A DNA stretch of 64,000 nt from an uncultured Desulfobulbaceae bacterium (GTDB lineage: Bacteria; Desulfobacterota; Desulfobulbia; Desulfobulbales; Desulfocapsaceae): the NCBI GenBank assembly GCA_903887485.1, contig CAISPV010000110.1, positions 62,001-126,000 on the forward strand, in the 5' to 3' direction. The notes below the pieces were generated by a model, which was not told the origin of the DNA, searched no databases, and worked only from the letters and a program-made list of their open reading frames with translations. Below are positions 43,112 through 52,039 of this stretch, in pieces. Both the position numbers and the translations under genes were made by a program. How positions within the stretch are numbered: the stretch's first letter is position 1; the number at the start of each line of letters is the position of its first letter.

Positions 43112-44734
43112 TTACTGATCAAAGCTGTAGCTCATTTTCTTTACGTGCAATTTTCCATGGTCAGCGACGAGCAGAAAATCAATTTTACCATGGCCATGAA
43201 CGACTTCTGCATTCTGATACACCAGATCGATTTTGAATCTGCCATTGAGGGCGATCTGCCCTTTTGGGGATTCCTCCCATTTCAGCGTTGAAACATGCAA
43301 CCCAATAGTTTTCGTGGATTGGAACAGGTTTGTATACGTGCCAATGAGTTGTGAAATTGGTTTACCGTTTTCTGTGGCATCAAGTTCAAAAAACCGGGTG
43401 AATTCCATAAGGTTTTTTCCTCCGTAGGCTCGGCAATATTCCAACAAAAACGTATCAATGCGCTGTTGCACATCAGGTTCAGAACGAGAATCCTCTTTGG
43501 AATTTTCTTGCACTTGCGGTGGTTCAATAACAGGTTGAACCGCAACTTTTTGTTTCGCTACATCCTTTGTTGGCGCTGTACTTATCTGTTTATCCTGCTG
43601 GGCCATGCGCTCTACCGCTGGTTGACGAAGTTCAGCAGGATCATCTTTCTTGAGATCTGGTGCTACGATGTTTTTTGTTGTTTGAATTGTATTCTTCTTT
43701 GTACCTCCAGCTTCATCTATTGTTTTTTCCTTGAATTTTTCTGCCTTAGTTTCAACAGAATGAAGATCTATCGTCTTTTTAACTTTTTCAGCAGGTTTCG
43801 TTTTCTGGGAATCGACTGCAGAGAGAGAAGGTATTGCCTGTACCACCTCTTGCGGAGGAATACCAACCGTCTTCTTCTGCTCGGTCAGCATACCTGTCTT
43901 GACAGCTTTTAGCTCGGGAGGTTCAACGCTGTCTGCTCTTTTTTCGTGGTCAGCTTCTGATTCTTTTTGTCTGGCGGCCTGCTCGGCCTTTCCCATTGTC
44001 TCGGCAATCTTCATCTTTTCAGCAAAGGTCATTGCCACAAGCGGTGGAGCAACCTTAGATTTTTTTGCCGGAGGTACAAATGCGGCGCCGCTATGCTGAA
44101 GCGTCGAAACCATCACTTTTTGGGAATATATCTGGGCAATCAAACCGCAGGAGAGCACTAAACCCAGGATCAGGACAGAAATCCACACTATTGTTTTTTT
44201 GTTTACCCTGCTGCCCGAAACGCTTTCTGTCTTTCCATAACGCCAGGATTGCGATGTGCCCTCCGATTTTCCATCGACAGAATCCTGTCTTTTGCTGGTG
44301 GTGATGGCATGGTATGCTTTGTTAATCCTGATAAATTGTTCTGTTGTATCTCGGCCTGCGTTACCAGCAGTATCTGGATGATACTTGACAGTCAATTTAC
44401 GATATGCCTGCTTGACTTCAGCTAAACTGGCAGAAGAGGGTAGACCAAGAATCCCATAACTATCGCCCTGTTCATCTTCCGGCTGAAAAATCTGGAGGAT
44501 CCGCCCAGCTTCCTTGAGAAAGTAGCTATATTGGACGCCATATTTACCACACTCTTTTTGTACCCATTCTCTAATCTCTTCGCTCCCATCCCGGCAGAGG
44601 GTCAGGATTTTTTTACAAGATGAAAGCATACCACCATTATCAGCGACAAAGGCAATAGTATCCTCTGTGTAAGAATCCCGCGAAAGCTGCTTCAACAATC
44701 GAGATATATTATCCGCATCTATCGCTGCAATCAT
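43112..44734 (-). CDS. Membrane-anchored J-domain protein with NTF2-like C-terminus
   Basis: 540 residues. A DnaJ-type J domain (about 92-150) carries the HPD tripeptide at 119-121 (KYHPDTAG). One transmembrane helix (about 181-203, VWISVLILGLVLSCGLIAQI) leads to a long low-complexity Lys/Glu/Pro-rich region and a C-terminal NTF2/SnoaL-like domain (about 430-540). The J domain should stimulate a cytoplasmic Hsp70, while the C-terminal domain would be periplasmic. The start forms an ATGA overlap with the TPR-like gene, so it is part of the export operon. The role in polysaccharide biogenesis is unknown. Confidence 0.85.
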   Translation of the reverse strand: MIAAIDADNISRLLKQLSRDSYTEDTIAFVADNGGMLSSCKKILTLCRDGSEEIREWVQKECGKYGVQYSYFLKEAGRILQIFQPEDEQGDSYGILGLPSSASLAEVKQAYRKLTVKYHPDTAGNAGRDTTEQFIRINKAYHAITTSKRQDSVDGKSEGTSQSWRYGKTESVSGSRVNKKTIVWISVLILGLVLSCGLIAQIYSQKVMVSTLQHSGAAFVPPAKKSKVAPPLVAMTFAEKMKIAETMGKAEQAARQKESEADHEKRADSVEPPELKAVKTGMLTEQKKTVGIPPQEVVQAIPSLSAVDSQKTKPAEKVKKTIDLHSVETKAEKFKEKTIDEAGGTKKNTIQTTKNIVAPDLKKDDPAELRQPAVERMAQQDKQISTAPTKDVAKQKVAVQPVIEPPQVQENSKEDSRSEPDVQQRIDTFLLEYCRAYGGKNLMEFTRFFELDATENGKPISQLIGTYTNLFQSTKTIGLHVSTLKWEESPKGQIALNGRFKIDLVYQNAEVVHGHGKIDFLLVADHGKLHVKKMSYSFDQ

Positions 44735-46239
44735 GGTTTAGTATCTGGTAAGGAGTGCTCCTGCAAATCGTGAAGCAAAATTTCCGTACTTGGAGAAGAT
44801 TCTATCTCTACGGCATCATGTATTTCCAAATCACGAAGCCAGAGATCACCGGCCAGAAGATTTTCAAAATGCTTACTAGGATTTCGTCGCACTCGCACCT
44901 GAACGGCTTCACAATCTTCAGAGACATTGAAAGTTAGAGTAAAAGGGGTCCAGGGTTGGCTCTTGGCCACAATCTCAGTATTAGCTGGGGCGATTGTGCA
45001 ATTGTATCCCACTACTTCCAGATAAGGACGTTGATCCGTGGTCAATTTTTCTGTCTTCAGCCAGCCGGTAAGACTATATTTTCTGGCAGATGCAAGTGGA
45101 ACAATTTGCGTCAGATGATTGAATGCGATATTGTTAGTTCCTGAAAAATGGAGGTGCATGACCTGAGACTTCTCTTCTCCCTTGTCACTTTCAATACGCC
45201 ATGTGCTCCCCTTGGGCTTACCCACTTGCCAGCCAAAGGCATAGCTCATACGCTCTTCCTGAAAACTACCATCATTAAGCAAGGGCTTGCTATTGAAATA
45301 TTTTTCCCAAAGTGGCATGGCGTCAATTTCAATACGCCATGTGCTCCCTCTGGGCTTACCCACTCGCCAGCCAAAGGCGGTGTTCATAGGCTCTTCCTGA
45401 AAGCTACCATCATAGAGCAAGGACTGGTTATTGAAATATTTTTTCCAAATTGGCGTGGCTTGAGCTATTTTTCCATTCTGGATCAGGGATTCTAAAAATT
45501 TAAGTACAAAATATTTTTTCCAAATTGGCGTGTCTTGAGCTATTTCTCCATTCCGGATCAGGGATTCTAAATATTCAAGTACCTCTTCGTTGTTGTCATC
45601 CACTAAAATCTTTTCAATATATGGCCAGAATGCCAGCGCGATATCAACCTGTGCGGTTTGTACCGCATAACGAAATAAATACATGACATTCTGTGTACCC
45701 ATCCGGTTCAGGAGCTCCTGCGGATCGTCCCAGATGGAAAAAGCCATTTTCAGGGCACTCTGCCTCGATTTCCCCTGTGTCTTTTTTATGATGTAAGAAA
45801 GATCACGGTACAGGATGTCAAGCCTGTCCAACTGATAGGCAAGCAGTGCCTTGTCCCAGCGCCAGCGACTGATATCGGTGCTGAGTTGATCCACATACTC
45901 CAGAATAGCTTGGCTCTCGGATTTTCTGCCCTGATCATTGCGCAACTCTGCCAGCCCCAGCCAGGCAGGGAGGAATAAAGGGTTTTGCACCAGGGCCCGC
46001 TTGAACAAGTCTTCCGCCTGGTCCATATCACCTTCGATCCGGTGAAAACGCTTTGCATGCCAAGTGAGCAGAAAAGAACTGTGCAGGTATTCAAGCAGAT
46101 CAGCAGAATCGCTTGTGCTGCTGTATTCGGTTTGCTCCTGCCGGGCGATAAATAACTGCAACCCCGCCAAGCCAAGTAAAACAAGGAAACAGACGACGCG
46201 AAAAGTCCAGTGATATCTATACGATGAAGATCCAGCCAC
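44731..46239 (-). CDS. TPR-like membrane-anchored protein with internal duplications
   Basis: 502 residues, GTG start at 46239 with AGGA 5 nt upstream, 2 bp after the wzc stop. One N-terminal helix (about 13-30), a helical-repeat (TPR-like) region (about 45-260: ALVQNPLFLPAWLGLAELRN) and a C-terminal beta-rich, lectin-like domain (about 300-460, HLHFSGTNNIAFNHLTQIV). Two tandem duplications are visible: a 25-residue unit (FLESLIxNGxIAQxTPIWKK) and a 46-residue unit (LLxDGSFQEExMxxAFGW). A periplasmic role in chain handling is inferred; no known family is assigned. Confidence 0.7.
   Translation of the reverse strand: MAGSSSYRYHWTFRVVCFLVLLGLAGLQLFIARQEQTEYSSTSDSADLLEYLHSSFLLTWHAKRFHRIEGDMDQAEDLFKRALVQNPLFLPAWLGLAELRNDQGRKSESQAILEYVDQLSTDISRWRWDKALLAYQLDRLDILYRDLSYIIKKTQGKSRQSALKMAFSIWDDPQELLNRMGTQNVMYLFRYAVQTAQVDIALAFWPYIEKILVDDNNEEVLEYLESLIRNGEIAQDTPIWKKYFVLKFLESLIQNGKIAQATPIWKKYFNNQSLLYDGSFQEEPMNTAFGWRVGKPRGSTWRIEIDAMPLWEKYFNSKPLLNDGSFQEERMSYAFGWQVGKPKGSTWRIESDKGEEKSQVMHLHFSGTNNIAFNHLTQIVPLASARKYSLTGWLKTEKLTTDQRPYLEVVGYNCTIAPANTEIVAKSQPWTPFTLTFNVSEDCEAVQVRVRRNPSKHFENLLAGDLWLRDLEIHDAVEIESSPSTEILLHDLQEHSLPDTKP
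45191..45466 (-). repeat. 138-bp tandem coding duplication in the TPR-like gene
   Basis: The sequences beginning TCAATACGCC at 45191 and at 45329 repeat with a 138-bp period (46 codons). The copies differ at several positions, so the duplication is not brand new. They encode the WKKYF...DGSFQEE...GSTWRIE unit. Confidence 0.8.
45434..45583 (-). repeat. 75-bp tandem coding duplication in the TPR-like gene
   Basis: AAATATTTTTTCCAAATTGG occurs at 45434 and 45509, a 75-bp (25-codon) period, with most of both units alike (ATCAGGGATTCTAAA near both ends). It overlaps the end of the 138-bp repeat, so two duplication events share a border. Confidence 0.8.
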
Positions 46240-46241
46240 GT

Positions 46242-48542
46242 TTATCCTGCATTCTCCTCGCCGTATTTATAATTATAGGCGTAATATTTATAACTGCCGT
46301 ATGAGCTGAATCCTTTCTTTCTTCCCGACTTATTAATGATGGCTCCAAGAATACGGCCACCAACATTGACGACGGCTTTTCTGAAATGCTTAACACCTTC
46401 ACGTGGCGTTTCTCCCTCAACAGCAATAAGGATAACACCATCAACCATATGAGAAAGAACAAGGATCTCCGCAAATCCTTGATATGGCGGACCATCAAGG
46501 ATGATACGATCGTAGCGCCCTGAGACGACAGCCAGCAATTGCCGCATACGTTTAGAGCTCAACAGTTCTGCCGGATTAGGAGGCAACGGCCCACTGGCGA
46601 TAAAATCCAGGCCAGGAAACTCGGTCTTCGTAATGACCTCACTGAGTTGGGCCATACCACTCAACACACTGCTCAAACCCATTTTTTTTCTTGAGGTTTC
46701 AAAAATTTTATGCAGGCTTTGTTTTCTCAAATCCACGTCAATAATCAGACAGCTTTCATCCTCTGCCAGATAGGAAAATGCGGCATTCGTCGCCAGGGAA
46801 CTCTTACCGGCTCCTGGCAGAATACTGGTCAGAAGAATAGTCTTGGGTGGATTGTCAGCAACAGACAGCCGCACGGAAGTCATGGTTGTCCGAAAGGCCT
46901 CAGTAACCGGAGATCGTGGATCATGAAAAAATTTCATGGCCATTTTATTTCGATTATCAACACTTTCCTTGTCAAAGGGAATAAGACCGAGGACGGGAAT
47001 ATGGAAACGGTCAACCAACTCATCTGGATTTTTTATGGTGTTGTCAAGGGCTTCGAGGGTAAAGGCTGTTCCTGTTCCCAACATCAGACCAAGGACAAGG
47101 CCCAGCAGCAAATTCTTGGCCACTTGCGGTTTAAAAGGGAAAAGGGGTACAGTCGCTCGATCAATAATCTCGATGTTGGAGATTGCGGCGCCGACCGTTG
47201 CCTCAAGTTCCTTAGAGCGCTGCAGGAGGCTCTGGTAGATGCTCTTGTTTGTTTCTATATCCCGCTCCAGAATTCTATATTGTGTAGATTTTTCTGCTAA
47301 TTCCAAAGCTTTTGTTCTTTGCTCATCAGCGTTTGTTTGAAGATATTGTTCTGTTTTTATGGCTGTTTCATAGTTGTTTTTGATGGCGTCGAGAATCAGC
47401 TGTTTTTCCGCTTTGATCTGCGCCGCGACCTCATCCATTTTCGCCTGCAACTGCTGCAGTTTAGGGAAGCCCGGCTTGAAGGTAACACTCAAATCCTTAT
47501 ATTCTGCCTCAAGCGTCGAATATTGAGTTTTCAAACTCTGAATGAGTAAATTATTAACCACCTGATCGAGAGATTTGTCATCAAGCAGCATATTTTGTTT
47601 ATACATGGCTTCTTTGGCTATTCTTTCGGAAGACGCCTTGGCCAATGCATTGTTCGCTTCTACCAACTCCGTCAGCACCAGATTTTGTTCCGGGTCTAAA
47701 GAAACGATCCCTAAGTTTTTGGCAAATTCGTTGAGTTGCTGTTCGGATTCCTCAAGTTTGATCTGCGCGTCCCGAATCTGTATATCCAGAAACTTACTGG
47801 CAACATCGGACGCCGCCACATTGCTGTCCATATGCATCTGGATAAATTCATACATGGCGGCATTGGTAACACTGGCGGCCAGAGCCGGGTTAGGTGATTC
47901 AAAGGTTATGTCAATCAACTCACTGTTTTTTACTGGCGACACATTTAATCTTTTCTGAAATGCCTTAAGGACGTTATAAGTCAAAATCTGATTTTGAGCA
48001 TCCTCATCCAATACACCGATCTGGTCTTGTTCCTGATCTGCACGGATAAAATTTTTAATGGAAGTGAGCAGGGATTTTGGCTGGTTATTCTTGTTCTGGT
48101 CAACTACGCGAGGATTAAATGTTGCATTATTCATCAAGTCAAGCTTCTCAATAACCCTGTTTGCCAATTGATTACTTTGCAGGAGGTTCACTTGAGTTTG
48201 CTGGAATTCTTTTGACTGTATGGCATTATTATTGGGATCCAGACTCTCAAATTTAGTCACATTTGAACTCTGGGCGGAAGCCCTTATCGTTCCTTTCGCC
48301 TTAAACTGCGGGGTTGCCCCAAAGGTATACAAGGCTGCCAGAACAAAAACCAGCAAACACACTGAAAGCACTGCTGTTTTCCGGCGAATCAGAATATCCA
48401 GATAATCCCGCAGATCTATTTCATCCTGGAATTCAGGGACAAGCTCCCGCACCTCAACACTGGGAAGGTTTTTCTGGGCCTCATCCCGTATCATCAGGCT
48501 GTTATCTGCTTCTGAAAATTTATCGTCTTTATTGCCTATCAT
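46242..48542 (-). CDS. wzc: Wzc-type polysaccharide co-polymerase / BY-kinase
   Basis: 766 residues. Wzz-like N-terminal domain with transmembrane helices near residues 50-75 and 460-485 flanking a coiled-coil periplasmic part. The cytoplasmic kinase domain has Walker A LPGAGKSSLATNA (K580) and Walker B-like CLIIDVDLRKQ. The tail is tyrosine-rich (SYGSYKYYAYNYKYGEE), the autophosphorylation cluster. It controls chain length and export through Wza. It overlaps the upstream PHP phosphatase gene, which should dephosphorylate this tail. Confidence 0.93.
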   Translation of the reverse strand: MIGNKDDKFSEADNSLMIRDEAQKNLPSVEVRELVPEFQDEIDLRDYLDILIRRKTAVLSVCLLVFVLAALYTFGATPQFKAKGTIRASAQSSNVTKFESLDPNNNAIQSKEFQQTQVNLLQSNQLANRVIEKLDLMNNATFNPRVVDQNKNNQPKSLLTSIKNFIRADQEQDQIGVLDEDAQNQILTYNVLKAFQKRLNVSPVKNSELIDITFESPNPALAASVTNAAMYEFIQMHMDSNVAASDVASKFLDIQIRDAQIKLEESEQQLNEFAKNLGIVSLDPEQNLVLTELVEANNALAKASSERIAKEAMYKQNMLLDDKSLDQVVNNLLIQSLKTQYSTLEAEYKDLSVTFKPGFPKLQQLQAKMDEVAAQIKAEKQLILDAIKNNYETAIKTEQYLQTNADEQRTKALELAEKSTQYRILERDIETNKSIYQSLLQRSKELEATVGAAISNIEIIDRATVPLFPFKPQVAKNLLLGLVLGLMLGTGTAFTLEALDNTIKNPDELVDRFHIPVLGLIPFDKESVDNRNKMAMKFFHDPRSPVTEAFRTTMTSVRLSVADNPPKTILLTSILPGAGKSSLATNAAFSYLAEDESCLIIDVDLRKQSLHKIFETSRKKMGLSSVLSGMAQLSEVITKTEFPGLDFIASGPLPPNPAELLSSKRMRQLLAVVSGRYDRIILDGPPYQGFAEILVLSHMVDGVILIAVEGETPREGVKHFRKAVVNVGGRILGAIINKSGRKKGFSSYGSYKYYAYNYKYGEENAG

Positions 48543-49314
48543 TTTGTTTTTCTGTTTTGATTTTTATTGTTCCCAATTGATGATTTGTATTTTCCGCAAG
48601 AAGTTGAGCGGGGTTAATACAACACAATTGTTCGAGGACATCGGCGCCAAGAGTTGTTTGTAATTGTAACCATTCTTCTAATGTTGGCGGTCTGCGTGAG
48701 TTTACCCCATGGGCATCAGAGGCCAGATAATGGACACAATTACTTTCAATGAATTGCAACCCGACATGTTTGCTTTCTGCACCAAATTTACCAAGTAAAC
48801 TACCAGTATTAATCTGGATCCTGATTCCTCGTCTGACAAATTCGTCGAGAGGATACCCCATTCCCCGCAACGAGGGTATTCTTTCCGGATGGGCCAGAAT
48901 GATCTTCCAGCCTTGTTCCAGAAGGAGGTCAAGACAATGAAAAAGAAACTCCGCAGAATCAGTAAAGGATGGCTCCAGTAAATAATAAAAACTTGTGCCC
49001 AGGGGTAAAAAAGTTTGTGCCTCCAGATGTTCCTGTAACTTTTTATGACACGCAATTTCCATACCTGGAAATATTGCCAAAGGGATATTGTTTCTTTGCA
49101 GATATCCCTGTAACTCGGCAATTTTTTCAAGGATAAGCTGGCTGGAAGCTGTCCAAGCAGTTCCAGGGATATAATGCGAAGTGGCAATTACCTGTGTAAC
49201 ACCCATATCAGTATAACATCTTGCCAGGGCCGCACTTTCTTCCAGGTTATTGGGTCCATCGTCAAGACCTGGAAGAATATGGGTGTGGATATCTATAAAA
49301 TCTGACAAAGACAT
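48529..49314 (-). CDS. PHP-type tyrosine phosphatase (CpsB/YwqE-like)
   Basis: 261 residues. Metal-binding DIHTHILPGLDDGP at the N-terminus, then SHY and LAHPERIPS, and the C-terminal SDAHGVNSRRPP, all typical of PHP phosphatases of the CpsB/CapC family. Those act on the tyrosine-phosphorylated tail of the wzc product. The gene overlaps wzc by 14 bp. A gap holding a strong hairpin separates it from the upstream ligase-like gene. Confidence 0.9.
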   Translation of the reverse strand: MSLSDFIDIHTHILPGLDDGPNNLEESAALARCYTDMGVTQVIATSHYIPGTAWTASSQLILEKIAELQGYLQRNNIPLAIFPGMEIACHKKLQEHLEAQTFLPLGTSFYYLLEPSFTDSAEFLFHCLDLLLEQGWKIILAHPERIPSLRGMGYPLDEFVRRGIRIQINTGSLLGKFGAESKHVGLQFIESNCVHYLASDAHGVNSRRPPTLEEWLQLQTTLGADVLEQLCCINPAQLLAENTNHQLGTIKIKTEKQNDRQ

Positions 49315-49373
49315 GACACTTATTTTAGTAATTATTCATAAAGAGTAATTTCATAACATTCTTTTCTTCCACA

Positions 49374-49421
49374 GAGGAGCAGAGAAAAGCTTTTTTTGTT
49401 TTATATCTTTCTCTGCTCCTC
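49374..49421 (-). terminator. Strong intercistronic hairpin before the PHP phosphatase gene
   Basis: GAGGAGCAGAGAAA (49374-49387) and TTTCTCTGCTCCTC (49408-49421) are perfect 14-bp inverted repeats with a 20-nt AT-rich loop, starting 10 bp after the stop of the ligase-like gene (its lower coordinate is 49431). There is no long T-run after the stem, so it is likely an attenuator or RNA-processing/stability element rather than a full terminator. Confidence 0.6.
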
Positions 49422-49430
49422 CGCGCGAGA

Positions 49431-50885
49431 TCACTCTTCCATCGGCGAGGGATGATCCTGTATCGCATAGGAAATCAACGCAACCAAGGTAACTGCATAC
49501 AAGGAATTTGCCGGAAGCCGCCAACCGAAATCTATCAGGCCATGAATCAAAAAGCCTAAAAGCGAACAGAAAGCAGCACAGCCCACTATTATTGATGTCC
49601 TACTCTCTTCATGAATGGCGCGGCTTTTTTGCACCAGTTTTTTCCCTGTTACCAGAATCCCACCCAAGAGCCAGACAAAAAAGAGGAGCGCCATGGGCAA
49701 ACCCAATTCAATAGCCAATTCAAGATACTCGTTGTGCACTCTATCAAACAGGAGATCCTCTGGAAATTCTTTAAGATATACGCCAGATAGTAACTGGAAC
49801 GAACCAAATCCAATACCCGAAAACCAGTGATCTAACAACATGGGAAGACTGGACATATAAATATTAAGTCGCGTTAAGACAGAACCGTCAATGGTACTAA
49901 ATCTGCTGAAAAGTCCATCCAGACCAAATAACGAACCGTAACCCCCGAGGAAGACAAACGGCAAGACAGTCAGTAACAGCTTTATCTTGCGGGAACATGG
50001 CATAAACAAATCAAGAAAAACAATCACCAGTAACATTGCCAGTATTCCGCCCCGGGAAAATGATAAGACTACAGCGAGAATCATGACCCCGATAGCGAAA
50101 AGGAAAAACAAAACTTTTATATTCAGTAGAGATAAAGATTGAAAAAAGTTATGCAATCTGCCTTTTGTTGGCCTTCCTTTTGCTCTATCCTTTAAGGAGC
50201 CAAGAAAAATCAGCACTCCAGCAAGAGATAGAGGCCAACACATATTCAACAGAGAAGCATATTGATTTTTATAAATAATGGTGCCATGTGCAGCACCTTT
50301 ACTTGTTATGGGTAACCACAAGATTCCCACATTTGGATTCATCACCTGGACCAGGCCATAGGCACCTTCAAAGAGTCCGACGCATGCAGTAATGTAGAGC
50401 AATCCTTTAACTAGCTTTCTATTTCTGTTGAGCAGTGTTGTGAGAACAAAATAATAGAGGAGCAGAGAAAAAACAAAGATTGCACTCTGCATCCCTGCAA
50501 TTCCATTATCACTTATGGAAGCAGTGTTCAGTCTTGTCTGAGCCAGGGTGTTTACCATTTGAATTCTGGCTGCCCTGACAGGAGACACAAGCTCAACAAC
50601 AGATAAGGGTAAGGGAAGTGACTGCAGGGCTATATAGCCTATGAGAACAATCGGGACGATCAACCAGAACCAGGAAAGATCTTTCCACGGTAACTCCGGC
50701 AGCGCATAGAGCAACCAGCCACCAAGCCCAGCCAGGATAAGGAGAGTGTAGACACCTTGAACAATGGGATGAACAGCGCCAAAAATTAAAGGAAGGGTGG
50801 CTACGAGGGAAAAAACCAGCATTTGTGCTAATTTTTCAGGTTGCGGCAGCCTATCCACAAGCTGAAGAGATATTGACGTCGCCAT
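49431..50885 (-). CDS. O-antigen ligase / Wzy-like membrane protein
   Basis: 484 residues with about 12 hydrophobic segments and the Wzy_C-type periplasmic loop near residues 335-400 (WFSGIGFGSFQLLSGVYLK and RVHNEYLELAIELGLPM, with the conserved His-Asn-Glu). It could be the polymerase, or a ligase for the export block. The start overlaps the wza stop by one base (TAATG). Confidence 0.85.
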   Translation of the reverse strand: MATSISLQLVDRLPQPEKLAQMLVFSLVATLPLIFGAVHPIVQGVYTLLILAGLGGWLLYALPELPWKDLSWFWLIVPIVLIGYIALQSLPLPLSVVELVSPVRAARIQMVNTLAQTRLNTASISDNGIAGMQSAIFVFSLLLYYFVLTTLLNRNRKLVKGLLYITACVGLFEGAYGLVQVMNPNVGILWLPITSKGAAHGTIIYKNQYASLLNMCWPLSLAGVLIFLGSLKDRAKGRPTKGRLHNFFQSLSLLNIKVLFFLFAIGVMILAVVLSFSRGGILAMLLVIVFLDLFMPCSRKIKLLLTVLPFVFLGGYGSLFGLDGLFSRFSTIDGSVLTRLNIYMSSLPMLLDHWFSGIGFGSFQLLSGVYLKEFPEDLLFDRVHNEYLELAIELGLPMALLFFVWLLGGILVTGKKLVQKSRAIHEESRTSIIVGCAAFCSLLGFLIHGLIDFGWRLPANSLYAVTLVALISYAIQDHPSPMEE

Positions 50886-51922
50886 TATTTCTTTGGATTC
50901 GTAAAGCTGACGCCTGTTCCCAGAAAACCAAGTGTGAAACCAGAACCAGAGAAAAGAGTGCCACTGGAACTGGACTCTGCGAAAATTATATCCTGATCCT
51001 TGATCAAAAGGGTATCACCGACTCCGCCCTGAAGATCACTAAAACTCAAGCTCAACACTTGCCTTTCCTTGCCGTTTTCCATACGGCGGATAAGTTTGAT
51101 TTTGTCACTGTCAGCGTATCCTGCCAGGCCACCGGCAAGGGTGATGGCTTCAGTAATAGTCATACCGCTTCTCAGTGGGTATGTTCCTGGCTTACGGACC
51201 GCGCCATCGACAAAACATTGGCCTGTTTCGGGAATGAAGATGACATCCCCACCCATGACCACTATGTTCTGTTCCATATTCCCTTTTCTGACAAGTTCAT
51301 CCAGGTCTATGAAGTAATTTACATTTTTTTTGGATTTGTCATCAAAGCGGGTAATATATGCTGCCGATCCTGCTTTTTCTGACAAACCTTCGGCAATGGC
51401 TATAACATCAAGAAGTTTTCGTTTAGAGACGTAATCAATTGTTCCTGGCTTATTAAAAGAACCAACCAAGGTTATTTGCTTACTGACATGCTCTTTAATA
51501 TAAATAGAGACATGAGGATCATGAAGATACTTAACTTTAAGGTCTGCTTCAATTTTCCCTTCTGCTTCTGCGGCGGTGAGGTTACTGACTTCAACATTAC
51601 CGAGAAGCGGTAGACTTATGAACCCTCTCGAAGATACTCGAACCAGTGCATTTAATGCTTCAGTTTCAAACACCGTAACCTGAATAAGATCTCCTGGGCC
51701 TAAAAGATAATCCCCGACATCAACTGATGCCAGAATCGCAGATGAAGGCTTCTGCACATTGTCGGTTGTCGCGGCTTTATCTTTTTCTATTTTTTGACTG
51801 ACGTCCTGGAACTTTTTGAGATCCGTATTGGCTTCAAATTGTTCCGTAGCGCATCCAGACAGAAAGATAGACACAAAAAGAATTAAGAGATAACGAACCA
51901 TTCCAGTAGATGACATTGGCAT
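50885..51922 (-). CDS. wza: Outer-membrane polysaccharide export lipoprotein (Wza-like)
   Basis: 345 residues. Lipoprotein signal with an LSGC lipobox near the N-terminus, a polysaccharide export (PES) domain (about 70-150, LLGPGDLIQVTVFETEALN) and SLBB domains (ITLVGSFNKPGTIDYV; FVDGAVRKPGTYPLR). It forms the outer-membrane export channel that pairs with Wzc. Shorter than E. coli Wza (379), as in other bacteria. Confidence 0.9.
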   Translation of the reverse strand: MPMSSTGMVRYLLILFVSIFLSGCATEQFEANTDLKKFQDVSQKIEKDKAATTDNVQKPSSAILASVDVGDYLLGPGDLIQVTVFETEALNALVRVSSRGFISLPLLGNVEVSNLTAAEAEGKIEADLKVKYLHDPHVSIYIKEHVSKQITLVGSFNKPGTIDYVSKRKLLDVIAIAEGLSEKAGSAAYITRFDDKSKKNVNYFIDLDELVRKGNMEQNIVVMGGDVIFIPETGQCFVDGAVRKPGTYPLRSGMTITEAITLAGGLAGYADSDKIKLIRRMENGKERQVLSLSFSDLQGGVGDTLLIKDQDIIFAESSSSGTLFSGSGFTLGFLGTGVSFTNPKK

Positions 51923-51980
51923 TCCAGTAAAACAACTTAAGTGTTTAAATTATACAATTATTTTTTTGTGCTAAAATCCA

Positions 51981-52017
51981 GAAAGAGGATTGCCAAAAAA
52001 ATCAGCAACCCTCTTTC
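51981..52017 (-). terminator. Hairpin between fecR-like gene and wza
   Basis: GAAAGAGGATTGC (51981-51993) and GCAACCCTCTTTC (52005-52017) pair over 13 bp with one mismatch and an 11-nt loop. It lies 23 bp after the stop of the FecR-like gene and precedes wza. It may partly terminate transcription, so that the small secreted protein is made in excess, or protect the 3' end. Confidence 0.5.
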
Positions 52018-52039
52018 GCACACCTACACTCTATTCAAC

